NCBI GenBank assembly: GCA_004963905.1
Contig: SUGL01000025.1
Coordinates: 1 to 64,000, forward strand
DNA from: Mesorhizobium sp.
Lineage (GTDB): Bacteria; Pseudomonadota; Alphaproteobacteria; Rhizobiales; Rhizobiaceae
Length of the DNA stretch: 64,000 bases
Direction of reading: 5' to 3'
This document shows positions 53,803 to 62,380 of this stretch, in pieces. Within the stretch, counting starts at the first letter, position 1. Each line of letters starts with the position of its first letter. A program made the position numbers and the translations under genes. The notes below the pieces were generated by a model, which had not been told where the DNA came from, made no database searches, and was given only the letters and a program-made list of their open reading frames with translations.

Positions 53803-54105
53803 CTCGGTCGCAACGGACGTCCTGCGAAGCCCGTGAGTGCGGGGCTTGCTTCTGATAGGGAGAGTGGGATTATGGGCTGGGTTCCTGGCAAAGTGATTTG
53901 TTCCTCATTTTGAAGGCTCTATGTCTCCCGACGCCTATTGGGAGAAAGTGGATCGGCACGCGACGCCGAGCCAGATGAGCCGTCAGCGTGTTGCCGGGCC
54001 TGACGCGGGCCTCATCTTTGGATGCGTCCGGGGAACGTTCGGCAGTATTTTGGTGGGGCCATGGGAAGTCTGCTCGTTATCCATTGGGTGTTTGCGGATA
54101 CCTGA
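53803..54105. other. Long leader between the NifA-type promoter and the M16 gene
   Basis: Three hundred bases without a recognisable gene on the minus strand. They may be an untranslated leader or the remains of the original 5' end (signal-peptide region) of the peptidase gene. Confidence 0.4.
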
Positions 54106-54196
54106 GCATGCGCCGTGCCAAGTAAGAAAGCCCCGATTTGCAAGGTTTGATCCAACCTTGATACTTGCGATATCCGACATTGTCGGGCATCCGACA
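54106..54196 (-). promoter_or_regulatory. NifA/sigma-54 promoter of the M16 peptidase gene
   Basis: On the minus strand a NifA site TGT-CGGATGCCCG-ACA (54196 to 54181) stands 60 bases upstream of TGGCACGGCGCATGC (54120 to 54106), a -24/-12 promoter with correct GG-N10-GC spacing. It closely resembles the orphan promoter at 49116. Confidence 0.8.
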
Positions 54197-55467
54197 GAAA
54201 GCGCCTTTCGCCGGCGCGCCGGCTACGGCGCTCGCCTCCTCCGGCGTGACGACGATCCTTTGGCGGGCGCCGCGCACACCGATCTGCCCGCCTATCAGCA
54301 CCGCGACATCGAAGGACAACGCGATCGTGACTGATGGGTCTTACGCAAACATGCAGCAGTGCCACCGCCATCAGGACTTCATCCGCCCCTCAAAGCCCCG
54401 AGCGCGAGGGGACGACGTGTAAGGCAACATGTCATCCTCGACAATGATGCCGCGCATAAAGAGGTAAGGTCCCTCGTCGTACCGGCGAGCCCCTTCGCTG
54501 GGTTCGCCGAGGGTCTGGTTTGCGAACGTCGACCGACAGCATCACGCATGGGCGGCCGGATCGATAGACAAGCATTGACCGTGCCACCAGCGCATTGAGG
54601 GCAGCGCAGAGTCCAATTGGCCTGTGCCAGCCGGTATGCTGGAGCTTCAAGTGTGGCCAGCCAAGCGGGCTGGGATATCCTGGACCGTCCAGATTGCAAC
54701 GCACGACGCCTGGTCATCGCCCGAACGTTCATTGACGCTCAGCGAAGCTTGCGTCATCCGGACGATCTGGGAAAAGCTTGGCCGGGCCGGCGCCTTCCCA
54801 GGCGCACGGGACGCGCGACGACCCATGTGGACCTTGGATTTCACTCCGCACCTACGCTGCTTTGGCCTTGTCAGCAGCCTGGGCGGCATAGCTGAGTCCC
54901 GCCCTTGCTCAATCTGCCAAACCATCTCGCTCACAAGCGATCGGGTGGTTTGTGCCGTCTGAACGCGCATTGTCAACTTGCCGACAGTCTGGGGTTCCGA
55001 ACCCGACAGTTGATTCAAACCGACAATGGCCCGCCTCAGAAGCAGGCAACCGCGCTTCGTAGCAGGCCGAAGCTAATCGAGGTTCGCGGGTCTCGGTTTG
55101 AGTGTGCAGTGTCGCTGCGCGCCTGATCTTTCGGTCTGATGACAAAAACATCGTCATTTTGGCCGACGATATCGGTCAGGAGCGGGTATTGCGGTCGAGC
55201 AGCGACCCAAGCACGTCCACAAGATGTGCCGAGTTTGCAGGGTTGGGTCATTGTTTCTGTCGACGTTTGAGCGACAGCGCACGACGAAACGTCTGGCATA
55301 CGCCTCGTCTGGCACGCGCCTCGCATGTGTGGCAGGTGCTGCTGGAGATCAGGCGGTCGAGTGGGCCTTGCAATTTTCCGATTTTGCTGCGCCTAAAGTC
55401 TCGTGTACAAATCAGGCTGGCGTGAATGGCCTGCCTAAGTTGCGACTTGTTACAAAGGAATGGATAT
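54197..55467. other. Long stretch without a recognisable gene
   Basis: About 1.27 kb between the NifA site and cspA. Many short overlapping frames, none with family resemblance or a good ribosome site. It looks like degraded mobile-element or gene debris. Confidence 0.4.
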
Positions 55468-55680
55468 ATGGCGACTGGAACGGTGAAGTGGTTCAACAGC
55501 ACCAAGGGTTTTGGTTTTATTCAGCCCGACAACGGCGGTCAGGATGTCTTTGTCCACATTTCCGCTGTTGAACGAGCGGGCCTGTCGACCCTTAATGAGG
55601 GCCAGAAGATAAACTACGAGGTCGAACAGGATCGCCGCACCGGCAAGTCCTCTGCAGGCAGCCTCAGCAAGGCTGGCTAA
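55468..55680 (+). CDS. cspA: Cold-shock protein (CspA family)
   Basis: A 70-residue cold-shock domain protein started at ATG 55468 with AAAGGA eight bases upstream. GTVKWFNSTKGFGFIQPDNG contains RNP1 (KGFGFI), and DVFVHISAVERAG contains RNP2 (VFVHI). The length is standard. It acts as an RNA chaperone. It stands alone and is convergent with the mucR-type gene, with a shared terminator between. Confidence 0.95.
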   Translation: MATGTVKWFNSTKGFGFIQPDNGGQDVFVHISAVERAGLSTLNEGQKINYEVEQDRRTGKSSAGSLSKAG

Positions 55681-55815
55681 CGCGTGCGGCAAGGATGCGG
55701 CATACTCCGAACGCATTGACCGGCTCGAAACCCGGCCGGAGCATGCAACCAGGTAATGCCGCGGCAGCGATTGCTGGAGCCGTCGCGAATTCCTCTGGAA
55801 TGAGGCTCTTGGACG

Positions 55816-55845
55816 GGAAAGGCGGGGCTCGTCCCCGCCTTTTGA
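55816..55845. terminator. Bidirectional intrinsic terminator between cspA and mucR
   Basis: AAAGGCGGGG-CTCGT-CCCCGCCTTTT forms a strong symmetrical stem with a T-run on both strands, about 140 bases after cspA and 60 bases after the end of the convergent regulator gene. Confidence 0.85.
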
Positions 55846-55902
55846 TTCCGCGCAGATTGGGCCTACGGCTGCCGCGCGTCCCGAACGACTGTTGATACGG
55901 AT

Positions 55903-56373
55903 TTAGGCTGCGACCTTTTTGCGGGTCCGTTTCGCCGGCGCCGGCACCGGGGCTTCCGGCTCTTTCGGTTTGCGGCCGAGTCCGATGGTCTTGGCCAAGG
56001 CGGAGCGCGTAGCGGCGTAATTCGGCGCCACCATCGGATAATCCGACGGCAGACCCCATTTGGCGCGATATTCGTCCGGGGTCAGACCATAGTGCGTCGA
56101 CAGATGGCGCTTTAGCGATTTGAATTTCTTGCCGTCTTCAAGGCTAATGATGTAGTCCGGTTCGATCGACTTTTTGATCGGGACAGCAGGTTTTTTCACA
56201 GGCACAGGCTCTTCTGCCGGTATTAGTCCGGCCGTGCCTTTTAGAGCCCCGTGCACTTGGGCGATCAGGGCAGGAAGCTCCCCCGCCGGGACGGGGTTGT
56301 TGGAGACGTAGGCTGATACAACCTCGGCAGTGAGCTCGATGAGGATGTCGGTGTTGTGGGCTTCTTCTGTCAT
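55903..56373 (-). CDS. Ros/MucR-family transcriptional regulator with a non-canonical zinc finger
   Basis: A 156-residue MucR-family protein started at ATG 56373 (MTEEAHNTDILIELTAEVVS); a longer frame to 56535 is unconserved. The N-terminal oligomerisation region is followed by YIISLEDGKKFKSLKRHLST, HYGLTPDEYRAKWGLPSDYP and MVAPNYAATRSALAKTIGLG. In Ros and MucR the finger begins Cys-x2-Cys or Cys-x2-Asp; here the position before LEDGKKF is Ser. The first zinc ligand is thus lost, as in several M. loti MucR paralogues that fold without zinc. MucR proteins are H-NS-like regulators of exopolysaccharide and symbiosis genes binding A/T-rich DNA. Confidence 0.9.
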   Translation of the reverse strand: MTEEAHNTDILIELTAEVVSAYVSNNPVPAGELPALIAQVHGALKGTAGLIPAEEPVPVKKPAVPIKKSIEPDYIISLEDGKKFKSLKRHLSTHYGLTPDEYRAKWGLPSDYPMVAPNYAATRSALAKTIGLGRKPKEPEAPVPAPAKRTRKKVAA

Positions 56374-56839
56374 AAACTTCTCCGGGCAGCTTGAAACACA
56401 GTCGGGCGAAGTGTCGCTACATAGTGGCGGTTGACGCTGAAAGCAAATGGATCGACGGGTGCGCTGCTCCCCACCATTGAAGTCTCGGGGAAGTATCCCG
56501 TCATCGTCCATCGGCCTAGAGGCAGCGTATTGCATTATGGGAGCGGTCGCGCCTGCCCCAAGTTAGAGGCAGGCATTCGCGCGTGAATTAATCAAATCCA
56601 TCCTGAGCGTATCTCGCGTGGCAACCACGAAGGCGCTCTGGCAACGAAGCGAGGCGGATGGCCTTGCGGGTGGCCGAGAGATGTCATCCGGCTCTCCTGC
56701 CGACCTCTGCCGGCCAGATCTGGAGCAACAGCTTTGCGCAGATATGGCTCTCTTCAGAGGCCATCTATGATGGGAGCCGAGCGCGTCTCGAGCCGGGGAA
56801 TAGGCTGCACATGCGCTGTGCCCACCTATTGCGATCGTG
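56374..56839. other. Upstream region of the MucR gene, no other gene seen
   Basis: About 465 bases between the MucR start and the end of the T3SS lipoprotein gene. It presumably contains the MucR promoter. MucR regulators commonly autoregulate from A/T-rich sites, but no specific site was identified. Confidence 0.4.
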
Positions 56840-57373
56840 CTAACCTTGGCTGTTCGGACTTGCCGTTAAGGCAAGCGACAGATTGAAGTTATGCTGCACC
56901 ATCTGATTCCCTGGCTCGGTTTCGAGAGCTCGCCGATACAGGGCCTGTGCCGCGTCATGCCGCCCCTCAATGTCCAAGATCACGCCCTTCGCATTCAATG
57001 CACGTACGTTTGCTGGGGCTGCAACCAAGACGCTGTCGAGCACCTCAACCGCTTCGTGCGGGCGCTTCTGGGCCACCAAGGCTTTTGTAAGCCGTATCGC
57101 CGCATCAACATTGTCCGGGTGCTGCTTCACCTCATCCCGCAAAGCCCGCTCTTGAACATCCTGACCAACTTCGCGCAAAATGCGTTCGCGCATAGCCGGA
57201 TCGATTTGATCGGCGCTGAGCAACTCTGGGGAAGATGTCTCCTGCACGGAAAGAGCGGGCTTTTGCCAGCTGGCGCAACCGCCCAAAGGCAGAATGGCGA
57301 GTACGGCAAAAAGAAGTGAGCTCCGGCGCAGAAACATAGGCGATGGAGAAACTGTATTTCTAACAAATTTCAT
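56840..57373 (-). CDS. y4yS: TPR-containing lipoprotein of the T3SS operon (Y4yS-like)
   Basis: A 177-residue protein with a lipoprotein signal (SLLFAVLAILPLGGC, lipobox LGGC at about residues 30-33) and at least two TPR repeats: VDAAIRLTKALVAQKRPHEA, then VLAALNAKG-like ANVRALNAKGVILDIEGRHD and AAQALYRRALETEPGNQMVQ. It is the last gene of the nopC-nopA-y4yQ-rhcV-y4yS series known from Rhizobium sp. NGR234. An outer-membrane-anchored TPR protein suits a pilotin- or assembly-type role in the secretion apparatus. The start at 57373 has GAGAG upstream. Confidence 0.82.
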   Translation of the reverse strand: MKFVRNTVSPSPMFLRRSSLLFAVLAILPLGGCASWQKPALSVQETSSPELLSADQIDPAMRERILREVGQDVQERALRDEVKQHPDNVDAAIRLTKALVAQKRPHEAVEVLDSVLVAAPANVRALNAKGVILDIEGRHDAAQALYRRALETEPGNQMVQHNFNLSLALTASPNSQG

Positions 57374-57426
57374 ATTATCTCTCGGTTATCAGGGAGGCGG
57401 GTCGCGTTCAGTTAGGAAAGGTGGAA

Positions 57427-59490
57427 CTACTCTAACAATCCGCTGTTCGATCCGTGCGGGAGTTTGACGGATCCTGCCGGGCGAATTGTAAAGTCGGAGG
57501 CGAGGTCTTGATAAGACAGCACGGCGAGATCGATCCCGTTTCGCGTCAGAAAGCCGCGGACGAAACGTCGGACATCCATTGACGTCAACAGAATAGGGCG
57601 GGTTTGACCCGGTTCTGTGTTCGAAAGGACCTGACGTATCTGTGATAGCATCGCTTCGCTTTGCCGATCCTCCAGTGCGAGATAGGGGCCTGCATCCGAA
57701 TCTCGAACCGCGCCACGCATCACATCCTCGCTCTCGCGTTCGACGACCAGGGCGGACACGATGCCCTCGGTGTTGGCATAGCGGTGGCAGATCTGTCGCT
57801 TCAAACCAGAACGGACATATTCCGTCAGCAGGGCAACGTTTTGCTCACGCTCGCTCCATTCGGCCAATGCCTCCAACACGAGACGGGTGTGGCGGATTGG
57901 GATACCTTCCTCCAGGAGGCGGCGCAGAACATCGGCAATCCGAGGAATCGGCGTCGTGCGCAGCACCTCTTTCACAAGATCAGAATATTCCTGCTCCATT
58001 CGGCCCAGGAAATGTCGGGTCTCTTGGATGCCCACCAATCGCGGTGCGTAGCGGGTCAACGTTGCATGGACGCGCAAGGCGAGGAGTTCGCCGGGAGCCC
58101 AATGCTCCGTGCCGGCGCCCGTAAGGGCCTGTGCAGGGGTATGTTCGACCGGGAGTCTGTCCGTTTTCGGCTCACGCCTAAGGGGGATACCGCTCGAGTC
58201 GACGTGCGCTACATCGGCTCGGAGCGTCATCTGGCTTGGATCTATCGCGTCCTGTTCGACTGGCACGCCCTCGACATCTATCCGGAATTGCGATGTAGGC
58301 AGCTGCTCGTCAACCAAGACAGGGATGCGGGGAACGATAATGCCCAGATCGGCTGTGACCAGGAGCGAAACGCGCCCAATATGTTTTTGCAATTCGGCTT
58401 GATCGATCGCCTGCATAAGATTTGGCGCTAAAAAAAATGCGATCGGGAATTCCTTCGCAGGCGCGGCTTGCTTAGGCTCCGCTGCAGTTCCATCTTTCGC
58501 ATCGGCAGTGCCGGCGCCCAGCACATCAGCCTTGACAATGCTTACCGCAGCGAACACTGCGGCCAGCATCAGAAAGACGGGGAGGGGAAACCCAGGAACG
58601 AACCCCATCACGACCAGGACGCCGGCCGCCAGCCGCAAGGCTCGAGTACTGGCCGTGAGCTGACTGACCATTTCGGTACCGAGGTTGATCCTCGCCGTCC
58701 CAGTCACACGGGTGACGATGGTCGCCGCAGTAATGGAGAGCAGAAGGGCCGGAATCTGCGATATCAATGCATCGCCTATCGTCAGCAGAGTATAGTGATG
58801 CAGCACCTCGCCGAAGGACATGCCCTTGGAGAGCAGACCGATCGAAATTCCACCCAGCATGTTGATGCAGATAACCACCAGCCCGGCGATGGAATCGCCC
58901 TTCACAAATTTCATCGCGCCGTCCATCGCGCCATATAGTTGGCTTTCCTTCTCCAATTCGGCGCGCCGCCGGCGGGATTCGTTGGCATCGATGTGGCCGT
59001 TGCGTAGCTCTGCGTCGACCGCCATTTGCTTGCCCGGCAGAGCATCCAGCGTGAAACGCGCCGCCACTTCTGCCACCCGTTCGGCACCCTTCGCGAGGAC
59101 CATGAATTGCACCATGGTGACGACCAGAAATATGACGAAACCCACCACGATATTGCCTGAGATGACGAAATCGCCAAAGGTATGAATAATGCTGCCGGCC
59201 TCCCCCTCGGCCAGGATCAGTCGCGTCGTTGCGACCGTCAGCGCGAGACGGAATACAGTGGAAATCAAAATAACGCCGGGCAAAGAGGAAAAATCAAGTG
59301 GAGTACTGACATACAGGGCAACCATCATCAGCAGTATGGCCAACCCCATATTGAATCCTATCAGTGCGTCGACCACCACGACCGGGATAGGCATGACCAT
59401 CATCGCGACAGCCAGAAGCAGCATCAACGCAACCATTAAATCCGGGCTGGCCGGCGCACGCTTGATGAAGTCACGCAGGACGTTGGCCAT
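57427..59490 (-). CDS. rhcV: Type III secretion export gate protein SctV
   Basis: A 687-residue SctV/FlhA-family protein. About eight membrane helices lie in residues 15-310 (DLMVALMLLLAVAMMVMPIP and onward). The FHIPEP-type cytoplasmic loop is RFTLDALPGKQMAVDAELRN and YGAMDGAMKFVKGDSIAG. The C-terminal ring domain includes RLVGIQETRHFLGRMEQEYS and EGIPIRHTRLVLEALAEWSE. It forms the nonameric export gate in the inner membrane. It lies 232 bases after y4yQ and 53 bases before y4yS on the same strand. All conserved parts are intact. Confidence 0.95.
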   Translation of the reverse strand: MANVLRDFIKRAPASPDLMVALMLLLAVAMMVMPIPVVVVDALIGFNMGLAILLMMVALYVSTPLDFSSLPGVILISTVFRLALTVATTRLILAEGEAGSIIHTFGDFVISGNIVVGFVIFLVVTMVQFMVLAKGAERVAEVAARFTLDALPGKQMAVDAELRNGHIDANESRRRRAELEKESQLYGAMDGAMKFVKGDSIAGLVVICINMLGGISIGLLSKGMSFGEVLHHYTLLTIGDALISQIPALLLSITAATIVTRVTGTARINLGTEMVSQLTASTRALRLAAGVLVVMGFVPGFPLPVFLMLAAVFAAVSIVKADVLGAGTADAKDGTAAEPKQAAPAKEFPIAFFLAPNLMQAIDQAELQKHIGRVSLLVTADLGIIVPRIPVLVDEQLPTSQFRIDVEGVPVEQDAIDPSQMTLRADVAHVDSSGIPLRREPKTDRLPVEHTPAQALTGAGTEHWAPGELLALRVHATLTRYAPRLVGIQETRHFLGRMEQEYSDLVKEVLRTTPIPRIADVLRRLLEEGIPIRHTRLVLEALAEWSEREQNVALLTEYVRSGLKRQICHRYANTEGIVSALVVERESEDVMRGAVRDSDAGPYLALEDRQSEAMLSQIRQVLSNTEPGQTRPILLTSMDVRRFVRGFLTRNGIDLAVLSYQDLASDFTIRPAGSVKLPHGSNSGLLE

Positions 59491-59722
59491 CGAGACACCT
59501 TTGCAATCGGTTGAGACTTACTCTGCTGTTACGCCCTGAAACGTAGCTTTCGAACTCCGAAGGCGCCTCGGCCTTGGCCAGCGCGTGACCCTGCATGAGA
59601 GCCACAAACAGGCGCGAAATGGCTGGGCAGCAAATGTTTCCAACGCAGCCAGCTTGTCAGCACCGAGCGCCACAGGATGTTTGGCTGGCCATAGAGTGCT
59701 GCTTGATGGGGCCTGCGAGCTT

Positions 59723-60613
59723 TCAATATGGGAGAGCAGCAATGCGGCCATTCCTGCTCAGCAGCACACGGCTGTCCTCAATACGATCGACTACCCATCC
59801 ATCAGCTAAAATGGCCCCGACAAAATACTTCTCGCTGTCGATGACAAGATACGGTTGGGCCCCATGCCACACAGCTTCGACCGCGATTGCGGATGGCGCC
59901 TTCTCCTCTTTGATGAGCACTCCGTTCACCAGTGTTAGAGTACCCTTGGTGCGACGATCGAACGATTGCTGAAGCTTCTGCCAGCTGATGACCGATTCAG
60001 ACGTGACGGTGCCCTCGGCGGTCACAACACCCTTTGCGGAGCCAATCTTGACGTCGAGAAGACCCGCTCGATCGACTTCCTCCTGCAGCTCTTTGGCCGC
60101 TGCCCCCGTAAGTTCATTGTCAGCGCGGTGACTGATCGTTCTGGACGCGACTTCAGCCCGAAGTGAATTGGGGCTCGATCCACTTGCATTGCCAAGATAG
60201 GAGAACATGCCCGAAAGCGCGCCGATCCCGAGTGAGCTGATTATGACCATGGCGAGCACACCGATCGGTAGGCGCGGTATGCCGGTCGAACCAGGCGGCT
60301 CTGCATCCTGCACGGACCAAGCAATGGACATCTCGCCTACGAGCAGGACGGCAGGAAGGGGCACAACAACGGACTGGCCTGCGGCGATATTCCGGTTGCC
60401 CTCGATACTGAGTCCGGGTGCAAGCGCCTCGAGTTCGATCGACTTGCCAAGAAGAGTTACACGAAGATGATGCGGTGCCAGTCCTTGCTCGACAAAGACC
60501 AAATCGGCATCGAAGCCGCTGCCGATTAAACACGTTTGAAGATCCGTCTTGCCGGTCAGTCCGCAATAGAGCCCCGAAAGCACTTCGAAACGGAGGGAAA
60601 CGGCGTCATCCAC
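59723..60613 (-). CDS. y4yQ: SctD-like inner-membrane ring protein (Y4yQ-like)
   Basis: A 296-residue protein started at GTG 60613. The N-terminal 110 residues look like the FHA-type cytoplasmic domain of SctD (LRFEVLSGLYCGLTGKTDLQ, CLIGSGFDADLVFVEQGLAP). One membrane helix is at about 117-140 (LPIGVLAMVIISSLGIGALS). The periplasmic part contains BON/ring-building-like segments (LLDVKIGSAKGVVTAEGTVT). SctD forms the inner-membrane ring of the injectisome. The gene order with nopA and rhcV matches y4yQ of NGR234. Confidence 0.85.
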   Translation of the reverse strand: MDDAVSLRFEVLSGLYCGLTGKTDLQTCLIGSGFDADLVFVEQGLAPHHLRVTLLGKSIELEALAPGLSIEGNRNIAAGQSVVVPLPAVLLVGEMSIAWSVQDAEPPGSTGIPRLPIGVLAMVIISSLGIGALSGMFSYLGNASGSSPNSLRAEVASRTISHRADNELTGAAAKELQEEVDRAGLLDVKIGSAKGVVTAEGTVTSESVISWQKLQQSFDRRTKGTLTLVNGVLIKEEKAPSAIAVEAVWHGAQPYLVIDSEKYFVGAILADGWVVDRIEDSRVLLSRNGRIAALPY

Positions 60614-60637
60614 AGAGCATCTCTCAAACAGGATAGA

Positions 60638-60663
60638 AGCCGCACGGCAATTGCCATGCGGCT
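60638..60663 (-). promoter_or_regulatory. Intra-operon hairpin between nopA and y4yQ
   Basis: AGCCGCA-C-GGCAATTGCC-A-TGCGGCT is a 26-base near-perfect palindrome in the 116-base gap after nopA. It has no T-run, so it is more likely to stabilise nopA mRNA or set relative expression than to stop transcription fully. Confidence 0.6.
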
Positions 60664-60729
60664 CATTTCGGGACTACGTCGCGTCAATAAGGAGACGCGC
60701 TAGGGGCAGTCTAAAAGCCGCTTCCGACA

Positions 60730-60972
60730 TTACGAAACGCGTTCGTCGGCGGCCTTCTTGATGGTCTGGAGATTGGTCGTTAGAGTGCGCAACTGGACAC
60801 TCCTTTTCGTCGCCTCCAAGCTAACATTGGTTAGTTCTTGCACTTGCGCCTGAAAAGCAGTAGCATCAGCTCCGCTTGTATTGCCGGGAGTGCCACTGTT
60901 AGTTTTATCGGTATTGCCGGCGCTACTGGTATTGGTATTGCCTGATTTCTTATTATTATCAACTGCAGCCAT
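60730..60972 (-). CDS. nopA: T3SS pilus subunit NopA
   Basis: An 80-residue secreted protein started at ATG 60972, six bases after AAAGGA; an ATG two codons upstream overlaps the ribosome site. The N-terminal 40 residues are almost all Asn, Ser, Thr, Gly and Lys, typical of a type III signal. The C-terminal half is a predicted helix (AFQAQVQELTNVSLEATKRS, then VQLRTLTTNLQTIKKAADER), as in needle and pilus subunits. It lies between nopC and y4yQ, its position in NGR234. NopA builds the extracellular pilus that contacts the plant cell. Confidence 0.85.
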   Translation of the reverse strand: MAAVDNNKKSGNTNTSSAGNTDKTNSGTPGNTSGADATAFQAQVQELTNVSLEATKRSVQLRTLTTNLQTIKKAADERVS

Positions 60973-61044
60973 GATCATTCCTTTTTCTGTTGGAGTTGTG
61001 CCGTCAATAACGGCCTGTATGACCTCACGCCGGATTTTCCCGCG

Positions 61045-61374
61045 TCAGGCATCTTCTGTGTCATCCAAAGCTTCATCGGCCTCAGCCATCGCATCGTTCG
61101 CGAATTGGAACGCGAACGATCGCAGGATACTTTGGAAGGCTTCACTTTGTGCTGCAGACTGTGAGTTGTCTTGAAGTTGATCATTTGAAACGGTCCGGTT
61201 ATCCGCCCGATCGTTCCCGCCAGCTGGCTTGCCATCATTCCCACCAGCTGGCTTGCCATCATTGCCACCAGCCGGCTTGCCATCACCAGAATGCTCGGAT
61301 TTCGAATCCCCATGGCCCTTTCGGATCAAGGAAGTCCCGAGGTTGCCAACTCCACTCCCAATTGCTGCTATCAT
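61045..61374 (-). CDS. nopC: Type III secreted protein NopC, with an internal 8-residue repeat
   Basis: A 109-residue protein started at ATG 61374, with GGAG six bases upstream; an ATG five codons earlier has no site. It begins MIAAIGSGVGNLGTSLIRKG and ends FQFANDAMAEADEALDDTED, similar to NopC of other rhizobia. In the middle the octapeptide GKPAGGND occurs three times in a row, encoded by a 24-bp tandem repeat at 61211-61282. It is the first gene behind the tts box and about 70 bases before nopA. NopC is a small secreted effector or accessory protein. Confidence 0.8.
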   Translation of the reverse strand: MIAAIGSGVGNLGTSLIRKGHGDSKSEHSGDGKPAGGNDGKPAGGNDGKPAGGNDRADNRTVSNDQLQDNSQSAAQSEAFQSILRSFAFQFANDAMAEADEALDDTEDA

Positions 61375-61420
61375 CAGGTACTCCGGCATTTGCCATTGGC
61401 GGCGACGTGTTAAAGGTTAA

Positions 61421-61461
61421 CCTCGATCAAGCTAAGGGCGGGAGCTTTCGAGAACCTGACG
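61421..61461 (-). promoter_or_regulatory. tts box driving nopC-nopA-y4yQ-rhcV-y4yS
   Basis: Read on the minus strand, GTCAGGTTCTCGAAAGCTCC is followed by CGCCCTTAGCTTGATCG. This matches the GTCAG-xTT-x-TCGAAAGCT core of the tts box bound by TtsI. It ends about 50 bases upstream of nopC. TtsI is itself induced by NodD and flavonoids. Confidence 0.88.
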
Positions 61462-62380
61462 GCTTTTGACAAAAACCGGCCAGCGCAAAAACGTATGCTC
61501 TGCAGGATGTTGCTCTCGCATCGAACAGTCGACCACGATCTCGGCTGTTCGGCCAATCCCGCCGTCCACGCATGCCGCGACCGAATGGCAGCCGCAGCAG
61601 CTCGTTTGCATCCTCGATGCTGTGGTGTCGAACAGGAGACACGGTCCACGTGCTGCATGACCGCAATGACCGTATTCTTGCTGGCTCCACGGGCGCACGC
61701 AACGAGCAGGAACTCGGTCTTTGCATCACCATTCTCTCGCCTGCACATCACGGCCCGGCGCGGTGAGCTCATTGGCTTCGAGAAGGTCGGCGAGTACGAA
61801 CATGGGATGGTCTGCCGGCTTTGGGAGGCCGGTGCGGATCCTCTTCTCACCATATCGAAAGCTTGAAGCGGTCGGATTTTCTTGCCCTGTTCGTGAGAAC
61901 TCCCATCGTCAGCTAATCGTCAGCCAAGCGGTCTATCTAGGCCGGCCGTGCCTGACCTTCGGATCCAAAGGTCCCGTCTCGACACTTTTTGTAACTATAG
62001 ATCGAAATGGTTTCCCGCGCGATACGCAACGCACACGCTTCTCTGAAGCAAATGTGTGACTTTGTCGGTGGCGAACGAGAGGAGTGACGCCTCAATAAAA
62101 TCGTCAGGCACGTGTCTAGGAAGGGGAGCTAGCCGAGTTGGTCTGATTTCATTCGCTGTTCCTGGAAATCGGCGGACTGAAGCGCTGATAATCTCAGGAC
62201 ATCGATATGCGAAAGTCCTGTGAGCTCGGGCCAATCTTGGCCTGCTACTGAGAAGCACTTTGGCGGGAACATTACGCCGTCGCGGGTCTGGCTGACCGTG
62301 ACGTTAACCGAAAGATGCCGCTGGTCTCGTCAGCCGCCAGCACAATAGCAGCACATTCTCGCCTACTACGGAGACGCAAT
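61462..62380. other. Stretch between the T3SS operon and the effector-like gene
   Basis: About 900 bases without a recognisable gene. Several short frames on both strands overlap and none has a family. A second, weaker tts-box candidate is at 61905. Confidence 0.45.
61905..61942 (+). promoter_or_regulatory. Degenerate tts-box candidate
   Basis: ATCGTCAGCTAATCGTCAGC followed by CAAGCGGTCTATCTAG keeps the GTCAGCT, ATCG and AGC positions of the tts consensus but lacks the AAAGCT core. It faces the effector-like gene 440 bases downstream. The distance is long but within the range seen for Nop genes. Confidence 0.4.

Noticed and set aside
61211..61282. 24-bp repeats as a CRISPR-like array
   Set aside because: The units are contiguous, without spacers, and encode an in-frame octapeptide repeat inside nopC.
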